From Batkoa obscura (taxonomy: Eukaryota; Entomophthoromycota; Entomophthoromycetes; Entomophthorales; Batkoaceae), in assembly GCA_030770535.1 (NCBI GenBank), contig JASVEC010000013.1, positions 1,054,001 through 1,118,000 of the forward strand: DNA of 64,000 nt, read 5' to 3'. Below are positions 49,968 through 59,411 of this stretch, in pieces (position 1 is the stretch's first letter; each line of letters begins with the position of its first letter). Below the pieces are notes generated by a model. It made no database searches. It was not told the origin of the DNA and saw only the letters and a list, made by a program, of their open reading frames with translations. The translations under genes were made by a program, and so were the position numbers.

Positions 49968-50848
49968 ACTTATTATATTTCAATATAAAAAATAATAGTC
50001 AATTATATATTTTTAATTTATAAATAGGAGCAAAGGTTGATCAAAGAAACTAGAAAGTTTATTATGAATTAAAACCAATTAATTTGAAATTTCAAGTCCA
50101 AATTAAATGTGTTCCATTAAAATTTGTACAAGCTTATTTTAATTTATCAGCTTGATAAAAGCCAATCCATAGTAACCTTTATATAACTTTATATTAGATG
50201 ACACAGATGAATACAACCAAGCTTTGATGCTCGTGATACTATCTAATAGATTTGAAATCTAGTGCCTTAAAAGTAAGAGATTTTGCTATTAACAGTTACT
50301 ACTATTTAAAGTATTTAGAATAAAGGAGTTATATTATAAGCATGTTTAAAGTATTTTCTTGAATTATTAAATTTTATTTAGCATATGGGGATAGATTTTT
50401 TTGTTTAGGAATTTTACTAACAGTCTTCCTACTCAAATAGCGCTTAAGGAATGGAAAAAGTGATGAAACCAACAAAAACACCCCTATATTATTCAACTGT
50501 GATTTTTGAATAATAGGTATAAAAAATTATATACTGCATTTAGATTAAGTATTATTTTTATTTAATGCTTCAATATCAACACATAATCCAATTTAAAAGT
50601 ATCCTATAAGCAATTTGATATACAAACTCAATTACCATCTCATTTATATTCTACTATTTTGTTAATCATGGCTTATTACGTATGTATACAACTTTTGTGC
50701 TTAAAAGATAATTAAAGTTTTATTTCCTAAACTGTACAATGAGTATTCTGTTCTTTAAACACCCTTTACTCGAAAACAACGAAAGCGAATAAATGTATAA
50801 AATATTTAAAACTCCAATTTGATAAAAATATTTAGTCTAAAACTAGTA
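49968..50848. other. intergenic with one MITE
   Basis: MITE copy 13 lies at 50383-50489. Near 50250 the text AGATTTGAAATCT resembles a serine tRNA anticodon arm, but no complete cloverleaf follows. Otherwise AT-rich. Confidence 0.5.
50383..50489 (-). mobile_element. MITE-like element copy 13
   Basis: ATAT-GGGGATAGATTTTTT left and ACACCCC-TATAT right, core present with small changes. Confidence 0.85.
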
Positions 50849-52035
50849 TTAAGCTCTTTTATTCTTACCATCTCTTGAAGAATATTTGCCATAGTTTTTC
50901 TCTGGATCAAATACCTCCCAACGAGAAGCCGGAAATATATGTTTGTTTTTTTCATACCATGACTTTTCCATAACTTTACCAGCATGTGTCTAATAAAACA
51001 GTCAATACTAAATGAATCTAAATATTTTATCCTTACTTCTTGGGTTTCAATACTTGCATCAAACACTAGTCTTACATCTTCCTGCACATCAAAGTTAAAT
51101 AATGGACCACATTTACCTCGAGCTTTATTTATAATAAAATCATAGAACGTATAATGCTAAAAATTATTAACTTTAAGACATGTAATAGCAATTAATTTAC
51201 ATGTGGAATAATAATATCTTCTTTAACAAACAGCATATTATCGGTATGAACTCCTCTTAACTCATGTACCTGTAATCGACATTTTTCTAAAAACTTCGCT
51301 ATGCTATCTCCTTTTTTACACTTTATAAAAAATAAATAACTAATATATAAATAAATCATCACGACAAACCTCAACTTGATAACGGTGTCCAGAACCATCC
51401 CAATAAGAATATGTTACAGTTATCGTTTCCTCTTTTAATTCCTCTTGTCTTTGCAACCATTCGGTTTTAAACTGTTCTTTTAACCTTATTTCTTCCTCTT
51501 CTCTTTCTTTATCAGGTAAAAATGAAGTATCAACTGTTGGGTCCTTGCCAAATTTTTTAACTTTTACTGCTTCCTCTAATACAATTTTAGCTTTTGTAAC
51601 TATCATTAAATAGTAATCATTTACCTTGATTATCTCCTTCTTCCTCTTCGTCCTCAAATGAAAAAGATAAAGTATTGCCAACGTTCTTTTTCTTTTTCTT
51701 ATTTTTACTTTAAATTACTATTAGTCCATTTCCTTTTATTTTTTAAATTAAGATTACCTTGATTTTTTACTTATTAATCCCGACTTGGAATTTTTTTCTA
51801 ACTCATTTTTAATCCTTTTAAAATCTTCTAGTTTATACAATCCCACTGTGCTTCTCTTTAAATGATTTTCTATAGTTTCTACTTCTGTAACAAACTTATC
51901 AGCTCCTATCTTAACTTTATTATCTAATTCAATCTGTCTCTTTTGACTCTCAAATTCACTTAGCATATCCGCTCTTTTCTTCTCCATTATCGCTTGACGA
52001 TTACTTTCCGCTAGTCCATTTAAATGATCTGACAT
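50849..52035 (-). CDS. FAM50/XAP5 family nuclear protein
   Basis: Six exons (52035-51758, 51707-51625, 51575-51370, 51320-51201, 51156-51037, 50989-50849), introns 44-50 bases, about 315 residues (human FAM50A 339). XAP5 proteins are nuclear and associate with spliceosomal complexes. Signatures: [17 protein letters not shown] near residue 72, a Lys-rich block, [86 protein letters not shown] and [20 protein letters not shown]. For the second intron I take the TATTAG acceptor (49 bases) over a nearer AAAAG (34 bases), because it fits the local intron size and keeps the frame. It is the most intron-rich gene for its length in the window. Confidence 0.93.
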
Positions 52036-53140
52036 TTATTATTATTTTGTTTATGAGTTAAAAATGTGTTTTAAAAGTTTGGATAATTTGGTGAGTTACA
52101 AAAAATTGTAAATTTAATTCACTCGAAAAACACTTGCCCATTCAGTTCAACTTTTCAAAAATTGAGCTTTTATAAAGATTATCGCCCAAATTTTAATTTA
52201 TCCAGCCACTGTTTTATAATATTGGCAGCACAAAAACCCAACTTTTTATTTTTAGCTGTTCCAATTCTTTTGCAAAGTAGTTTGTGATAACTTCTACAGT
52301 TGAGTTGTTTGTTTAAACTATTTTTTAATGCCTAATCCTTATGTTTTGGGCAGAGTTTATTCATAGCTTTACTCCTAAATGTACGATTAAAAATTTCGAA
52401 AAAGAATTAGAACAATGTATCACAAAGAAGCATAATAAAAAAGATCAATAAAATCAATAAATCAATAAGATCAAAGCTGAGAATAAATTAAGAGCAATTT
52501 GTGATTTTAATTCTGTCAATACTTTTAAGAATTTTTCAATTAAAAATTCTCCATGAAGTGCAGAAATGTTCCCTTAACAAATAAAACTGAGTTTTTAGAT
52601 GAGTAGAAAATCTTTATTTTTCAACAACTTTAAATTTGGGCTTTTTATTTTAACTTTTTAGCCATTGAGTTTTTAAATTTTAAATTCTTGGCTTTAAATT
52701 AATGAAATTTTAGCCCTTTGTTAATTCTACAATTATTCTGAAGATTGTTTATGCTTACCTCCCCTCTATTCCGCTCCTTATTCTTATATTCTTTCATTTT
52801 ATCAATTTAATAAATTGGTTATGGAAAATGAACATCCGAATTAATTCTATTCATAATGTATAATTAAACTTTAATATATGGGGATGTATTTTTGTGTTTA
52901 AGAATTTTACTAACAATTCCGTTCAAATAGCGCTTAAAAGATGGAAAAAGTGAAGCCAAAAAAACACTCCCATATATATACTTGAAATATAAAATAATAC
53001 ATCTATTTAACTAAATACCATTATTACAATAAAATAAAAATAGTATTTAAAAAAATAATTTATTAAACTGCAAAAACTTAGTTATCAATTTACTCAGATT
53101 AAGGGAGAAGAAGCAAATAGTAAATTAAATAATCGACAAC
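52036..53140. other. intergenic with one MITE
   Basis: Holds MITE copy 14 (52876-52975); otherwise AT-rich with no gene seen. Confidence 0.55.
52876..52975 (-). mobile_element. MITE-like element copy 14
   Basis: ATAT-GGGGATGTATTTT left and CACTCCC-ATAT right. The core is shortened by two small deletions. Confidence 0.88.
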
Positions 53141-54703
53141 TCAGTTATAATACCCATAATAACAGTCATCTTCACTTTCCTCCATAGAATGCCATTGATG
53201 TTCTCTGTAAGCTAACACACGTTTTCTTTCTTCAAATGATTGATAATCTGTACCAATAAATGGCTCTGAAATCATACTGTCCCTATTATCATAACAATGT
53301 ATAAAAGGATGTTTCAGTAGTTCAGTAGCACTAGATCTATCTTTAGGATCCGTGTGCAACGTGTGCATTAGGAAATCAGCTGCCATATAAACTACTGATG
53401 GGGTATCACTAGAATTATGACTACTTGTTAGAGATCCGGTGGAGTGATTATGATGTGAAAAGATAGAGTGACTAGGAGAATGGAAATGGGCCAAAAAGCT
53501 TTTTAGGTGAGAAATAACACTTTCCGTAGTACTACTTCTAACCATATTACCACCCAAATATTGTAAATCACAACCAGCGATATAGTGTTCTAACATAGTA
53601 CCAATTATAATTCCCGCACTATAAATATCGATTTTGGGGGTGCATAACGAATCCGTCTCAAAAACTTCAGGAGCGATGAAACCTAGATAAATGATTAGAT
53701 TTCTAAATATTAAACAACCAGTAATCTTACCTGGCGTGCCACATGATGGACAAAGGATTTTGCCATCACTAAATGTTGATAAACCAAAGTCTATTAGAAC
53801 TAAGTCACCATTCTCATCCGACATGAGATTACTAGGTGTAATATCCATATGAACGATTTGAGCTTTGTGGATGCCTTCAAGTGCCTAAAAGTTAGTTAAT
53901 GAAAATAAATGATATCTTTAGTCAGCTACTCACTTCTAATAGTTGTTTTGAATATTTTGCAACGGTTACCAAATCTATTCTTTCAAGCTTTAAAGGCTTA
54001 AGTACAGGTAATACTAAAACCTGGTGACCTTGATTGTCAGTAAAAGTATCTAACAATTGCACCACATGAGGCAAATCACGAACTGAGTTTAAAAACAAAA
54101 GTTCACGTTCAGCGTCTTTAATATTATATACTGTCTTAAAGGCGAGAGGTGAAAAATCACTTGCGCTAACTCCAAACTCGACTTTGGACATAGTTGTCTA
54201 AATAAAGATAGTTAATAAATATACATTTGATAAGGCCATAATAATCCTACCTTACGCATTGGAATAGCTTCATTGATAATGTAATCTTTTTTATGAGCTG
54301 ATATTCGACGCTCACAAGGAGCTAAATAGGCGTCAGATGTAATGTACTCATTTTTTGTTTCATCTGATGGAGTAGGGATGCCTGCAGATGAAGAAGAGAT
54401 ATCTTCTAAATAAACTGGTTAGCATATGTGCTATTTTTATTCAATTAATCCAAAACCCCAAGATAAAGTATTAACTTAAATTGAGTCTGGTTTAAGTAAA
54501 AGAGGTAAATTACCATCTGAATCCTCCTTGGCTGATAAGGGGGCAATCACAGATGGTATCCTTTTACGAGGACAATCCTTACTTAAATTACATTTGTCAT
54601 CAGAACGAGATATCATAATTGGGGAACATATCGTTTTTGAACGAAATTCTTTTTTAAATAAAGAGTTCATCATACTGTAGTTTGATTTAGAGATAAGATT
54701 CAT
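53141..54703 (-). CDS. Protein kinase, CDC7-like, with HMD in place of HRD
   Basis: Five exons (54703-54514, 54405-54251, 54197-53934, 53884-53731, 53682-53141), introns 48-108 bases, about 434 residues. After a Ser-rich N-tail comes YIINEAIPMRKTTMSKVEFG, where a glycine loop is not obvious. LAFKTVYN then holds the likely VAIK lysine, and AERELLFLNSV the helix-C glutamate. HVVQLLDTFTDN, IVHMDITPSNLM (catalytic Asp and Asn), LIDFGLSTF (DFG), CPSCGTPGFIAPEVF (APE) and DPKDRSSATELLKHPFI complete the lobe. The CGTPGFIAPEV text is like the GTRGFRAPEV of CDC7, hence the call; other kinase groups are possible. The Arg of HRD is Met, so this is a non-RD kinase. A Ser/His-rich insert lies before the last helices. 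Confidence 0.82.
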
Positions 54704-56780
54704 TAGTTGTGAATTTGAAATAAAGCTATTGATTTTATAACTGTTGATAAGATATTAACAAATAGGTAAGATTGATTGGAGTAAATAGTTAAATGAATTC
54801 TAATATTGTAAAAAATAATGTGAAAAAAAGGGAATGAGTCACAAATTTATGGGTTTAAGCTGCCAGCTTGAAGGCCTAGTGTTAAGAATTAAAATGTTAT
54901 CACAAATATATTTTTAGTTAATCTTTATTTAGCTTATGGGGATTTAGATGATTGTTTGAAATAAATTTATTACTTTTTAACATTCACTAAGTCCCTTTGA
55001 TTGGTTAAATTTGAAAATTATCCTAAAACTGTAATAAATTTGATAAGGGTTTAGACGCTTAAAGAAGAATGATCGAAAGATTAGCCAAATCTTCTATATT
55101 TAGTATCTAAGCTAAGTTTTTTGGCTTTAAAAGATCATTTTTCTAATATTAAATCAATATATAATATTTATGACATCATCTTTATCCAATAGATAGCCAC
55201 TAAATGGACTATTCTTCAAATGAACTCTTTTAAGGCCTAAAATATTACTTTAACAAGAACTTGATTATAGGCTTAATTTAAACTAATCAATCAAAGCTTT
55301 CAACTAATTTTCAAACTGATTTTAATTGATACCCCACTTTTTTCATTTCAACAAGATATTGGGTGATCATTTTGTTTAATAGATAAAGACTAGCCAATAG
55401 AATCTATAACCTTTATCTATAGGGCTATGCTTTTCATATGGGGCATATGCATCTTATATCACGATATACGTTTAGGGCTTTTCTGAGGTTTTCTTTTTTC
55501 ACTTAATTTTCTTTTCTTATCAGTAAGGTGTAAAGTCAGGCTTTAAAAATAGCACCTAATCAATTAAGGATAAACATATTTATGAAATTTGATTGGCTTT
55601 ATTTTATATCTAATGAATTTTTTGGCTTAAATGGAATTGGAATAGAAATGATTAAAAATTGCATTTTATTGGTAGACTTCAAATCAAAATTTCTTAATAT
55701 ACTAAATAAAGGATACTAAAATAATACGAATAAAACAAAACTATTAAATTTTTATTAATAAAACTATTGTAAATAAATTAGCCTAATAATCGTTAATAGT
55801 ATAATATATAATAAAACTAAATATACTACAATATACATATATTAAGTATATGGTATAAAGGTTCTAACAATGCTAATTAAATGGATTTGATTTCTTTTCG
55901 ATAAACTCAGCTATATCAAATGATTTACTATTATTCCCTTATCAAAGTTTAGGATAATTCAATCCCATGTTATTTATTACAACTACGTAATGCCATAATC
56001 CCCTACTTAATGAAATCGTGTCTTGCAATATAATTTCATTTGTCTTATTCTGCCTATTTATGTATAACTTACTTTCACTAATCAAGTAACTTTTCGACAT
56101 AAGTAAAACTTGAATAATATTTCAAATTAATGTGACTGTTTTTATCTGAATATATTTTAATAGACAAAAAAACAATATATTGTACTTTAACCAAATAGTT
56201 ATTTGTTAGATAATGTCTAGTATATTTAAATGTATTTTATATTTAATGTGATTAAAACCTTCTTAAGTTACTTGATAAATTAATAAAATGAACCTTAAAT
56301 TTTATAAACTTACACCTTTTCTCAGATTGATTTGCCTATATTATGAAATTTAAACCTCACTATTGGAAATTTAATTAGCTTTTTTAATATTCCTTCTGGT
56401 TCTAAATAACTGTCATATTTGTTAGTTGAAAATTTGGAACTGTCATACTTTAAATTTTTGAGGAGGATTTCCCAATTAAGTAATTTTAGTGCTAAATTGA
56501 ATTTTGATTCAAAAATTTTAAAATATAAAATACTAATATAACAAACTTTCTATTAATAAGTGTTTAAATATAGTCAAGTTTATATTATCATTTTGTTGCA
56601 TTTTAGTTCTTTAAAAGATCATTTGTAAAATCTATTTTTATACCAATATTAAATATTGAAAAAATAGCAGCAAAACCAGTAAAATAATATTTTTGTTATT
56701 TATAAGGTCTGTAATCGATATTAAATTATTGGCTCCTTTTATAAATGTAAGCTTGCACCTGTTATCATTAATAACCATAA
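54704..56780. other. intergenic, AT-rich, no gene
   Basis: About 2 kb without coding signal. TTATGGGGATTTAG near 54935 resembles one end of the MITE but has no core after it. Confidence 0.55.
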
Positions 56781-56885
56781 TATAGGGGCGTTTTTTTGGC
56801 TTCATCACTTTTTCCATCTTTCAAGCGCTATTTGAGCGGAAAAATTGTTAGTAAAATTCCTAAACATAGAAATACATCCCCATGT
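56781..56885 (+). mobile_element. MITE-like element copy 15
   Basis: TATA-GGGGCGTTTTTTTGGC left and TACATCCCC-ATGT right. Core well kept, flanks not identical. Confidence 0.88.
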
Positions 56886-57824
56886 GTTTATTTTTTAAAT
56901 AAATAAATAATAATAATATTTTATTTTTAATATACTAATTAAATTTTAAAAAAATTATTAGTGAGTTTTAAATTTTAATATATACGTTTTTTTAGCTAAT
57001 AATTTTAGTTTATATTTATATTACAGTTTTAATATATTTTAAAGTGTTTTATTAATAACAATTACGTAAAAATAAATTTAAAAAAAAGCATATGGGGGTA
57101 TTTTTTTTGGCTTCATCACTTTTTTCATCTTTTAAGCGCTATTTGAGCGGAAAAATTATTACTCAAGTTCTTAAACACAATACATCCCCATATTTTAAAA
57201 CCAATATTAAACAAATTATATAAAAAGCTTAAAACTTTTATAAACATTAAAATAATATAATCAAAAAAAAATATAACAATATTAATAAATATAATTTAAA
57301 ATGTCTTGTTTTTTATTATGTTTAATCTTTATATTATTAATAATAAAAACATTAAAGTTATTAATACTAAAATAAATCAAAATTTTATATTTATATTAAA
57401 AACTTTACATTCAAGTATTTTAAAATATAAAAATCAAAATAAAAGTTTCTATTTTATAATTTATATTAGCAGCAAATTATATAGAAGACTAATAAAAATT
57501 AAAATAACTAAAAATTAAAATAAGTTTATTAAAACTAAGCATAATAAAAAAATTTTATACTTTATATTAAAGTATTATATATAAAAAGCACGTTATTAGT
57601 TATAAGCTTTATAACTGTTTTTGCCTTTTTTGCTGAAATATGTTATTTTAAAAATGCTTATATAAATTTTAATTATTTTGTAGTTATTATTTCCAATATT
57701 ATGATTTTTTAGCTAAGCTTTTAAATAATTAGATTACTGATAAATTTTTTATTAGTTTTATTAAAACTAATTAATTAAGCTTATTTAATTAAGTAAAATG
57801 AAGCTTAATAAAAGCTTTTATTTT
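56886..57824. other. intergenic, extremely AT-rich
   Basis: Contains MITE copy 16. The 70-codon open frame at 57306-57518 is almost only Asn, Ile, Lys, Phe and Tyr, which is composition and not evidence of a gene. Confidence 0.5.
57090..57193 (+). mobile_element. MITE-like element copy 16
   Basis: ATAT-GGGGGTATTTTTTTTGG left and TACATCCCC-ATAT right, full core. Confidence 0.9.
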
Positions 57825-58392
57825 TGTAAAATTTGGTACTCAGTGGTAGGAGCTAAAAGCAGTTCTTGGTTGATTAACTTGCCTTAAGTCGAAGGGTCTT
57901 AATTTGTATAGCTAAGATAGACTTAACTTAATAGGAATAATACGTAATAAGCTATGAGCTATGCAAAACAAATAAAATAGAAGATGCTACTGTAAAATCT
58001 ACGTAAGACGTTGTCAGAAAGACTTAGTGGCTTTATTAATAGTACGATATGAGGATGTTTTTTTTTGGTTTCATTATTTTTTCCATTTTTTAAGCGCTAT
58101 TTGAGTAGAAAGGTTGTTAGTAAAATTCTTAAACAAAAAAACACATCCCCATATCAGGAAGTAATTCAGTTAAAAAGCATTGAGTTATCATGTTGAAGAA
58201 TCTCTTTTATACTCCAATAAGTATGGATATCAAAACGAGAAGATAATATTGTTTGCAATATGAAGTTGTAAATTCTCACAGCAAATCAAAATAAGGGACT
58301 CTGACTTGATTGTGTTTGAACTTGAGAACACAGCAACTTAAGTGATTGTTGTGTTATAATCAATTCGAGAACTAATAAACCAATATTTCACA
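57825..58392 (-). repeat. Solo LTR, antisense, carrying a MITE
   Basis: Reverse-oriented copy of the LTR seen at 58826-59293 and 5725-6189. It starts at the complement of the 3' end and ends CAATATTTCACA, the complement of TGTGAAATATTG. Total 568 bases, of which about 108 are MITE copy 17, leaving about 460, the normal LTR length. No clear 5-base duplication flanks it, so it is older or rearranged. Confidence 0.92.
58047..58154 (+). mobile_element. MITE-like element copy 17, inside a solo LTR
   Basis: Inserted at GTACG-ATAT-CAGG of the LTR. The solo LTR at 5725 has ATAT once at this place; here ATAT stands on both sides. This gives an empty site for the family. Confidence 0.95.
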
Positions 58393-58773
58393 GTGTTTAA
58401 AGTTTTTATAAGCAATTTCATAATAACCTGTATTTTTGATATAATTCCTTATATTTTTATATATTTATAGCATCTTTTTTTTACAATTTTAGAAAACTTT
58501 AACACCTGTTTTTTTTAATATTTTGTTCCACTTTTTTTTATTAAAATTTTGGGTTTATAATTTGAAATTCTCTGCTTTGAGTAACTAAAGCTAAAAAATC
58601 TAATAGAGATACATCAAAAAACTTAACTGGTATGTTTTTATTAAATATTAATTTTTTAATAATTTATATATATATAATAAATTCTATTAAAAATATCGTA
58701 ATTACTAAGTTTAATCTATGTTTTATTAAGTATAACTATATATTTATATTTTTTATTAGCTAAATAGCCTTTA
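58393..58773. other. intergenic, AT-rich
   Basis: Between the solo LTR and the split MITE; nothing recognised. Confidence 0.5.
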
Positions 58774-58825
58774 TATTGGGGGTGTTTTTTTTGGCTTCAT
58801 CACTTTTTCCATCTTTTAAGCGCTA
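58774..58825 (+). mobile_element. MITE-like element copy 18, left half only, split by the LTR element
   Basis: Begins TATT-GGGGGTGTTTTTTTTGG and runs through the core to TTTTAAGCGCTA, where it stops exactly at the first base of the 5' LTR (TGTGAAAT). The other half (TTTGAGTGG...) is expected beyond the window after the 3' LTR. Confidence 0.92.
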
Positions 58826-59293
58826 TGTGAAATATTGCTTTATTTAGCTCTCGGATTGATTATAACGCAACAATCACTTAAGTTGCTGTGTTCTCAAGTT
58901 CAAATACAATCAAGTCAGAGTCCCTTATTTTGATTTGCTGCGAGAATTTCTAACTTCATATTGCAAGGAATAACATCCTCTCGTATTAATATCCATATTT
59001 ATTGGAGTATAAAAGAGATTCTTCAATATGATAACTCCAGGTTTTTTTTTAATTGGATTACTCCCTGATAACGTATCATTAATAAAGTCACTAAGTCTTT
59101 CTGACAACATCTGATATAGATTTTATAGTAGTATCTTCCATTGTATTTGTTTTACATAATTTGTAGCTTACTACATACTATTTCTATTAAGTTAAGTCTA
59201 CCTTAGTTATATAAACTAAGACCCTTCGACTCAAGGCAAGTTAATTAAGCAAGAGTAGCTTTTAACTTCGGCCACTAAGTATCAACTTTCACA
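58826..59293 (+). repeat. 5' LTR of the Ty3/gypsy element
   Basis: 468 bases beginning TGTGAAATATTG and ending ACTTTCACA, the same ends as the two solo LTRs. A TATAAAAG box at about 59008-59015 probably starts the element's transcript. The five bases before it (CGCTA) should be repeated after the 3' LTR. Confidence 0.93.
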
Positions 59294-59295
59294 CT

Positions 59296-59313
59296 TGGCG
59301 CTCATAGCTGGGA
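59296..59313 (+). promoter_or_regulatory. Likely primer-binding site
   Basis: TGGCGCTCATAGCTGGGA starts two bases after the LTR end, the usual position and TGG beginning for a tRNA-primed minus-strand start. I could not match the tRNA by eye. Confidence 0.6.
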
Positions 59314-59411
59314 AAGCTCCTATAACTACACTAGGTAGCCTTTATAGCCTTTCCTTTACGGTTCTTACCGCGTAACCACCCCAACCCTCCAATCCCCTTA
59401 ATTCACAGACT

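Noticed and set aside
50220-50300. Possible serine tRNA (anticodon-arm-like AGATTTGAAATCT)
   Set aside because: No acceptor stem, D arm or TTCGA arm could be matched around it.
51591-51624. A 34-base intron in the XAP5 gene
   Set aside because: A TATTAG acceptor 15 bases further gives a 49-base intron in the same frame, matching the other introns.
54930-55000. TTATGGGGATTTAG resembling a MITE end
   Set aside because: No core sequence or second end follows.
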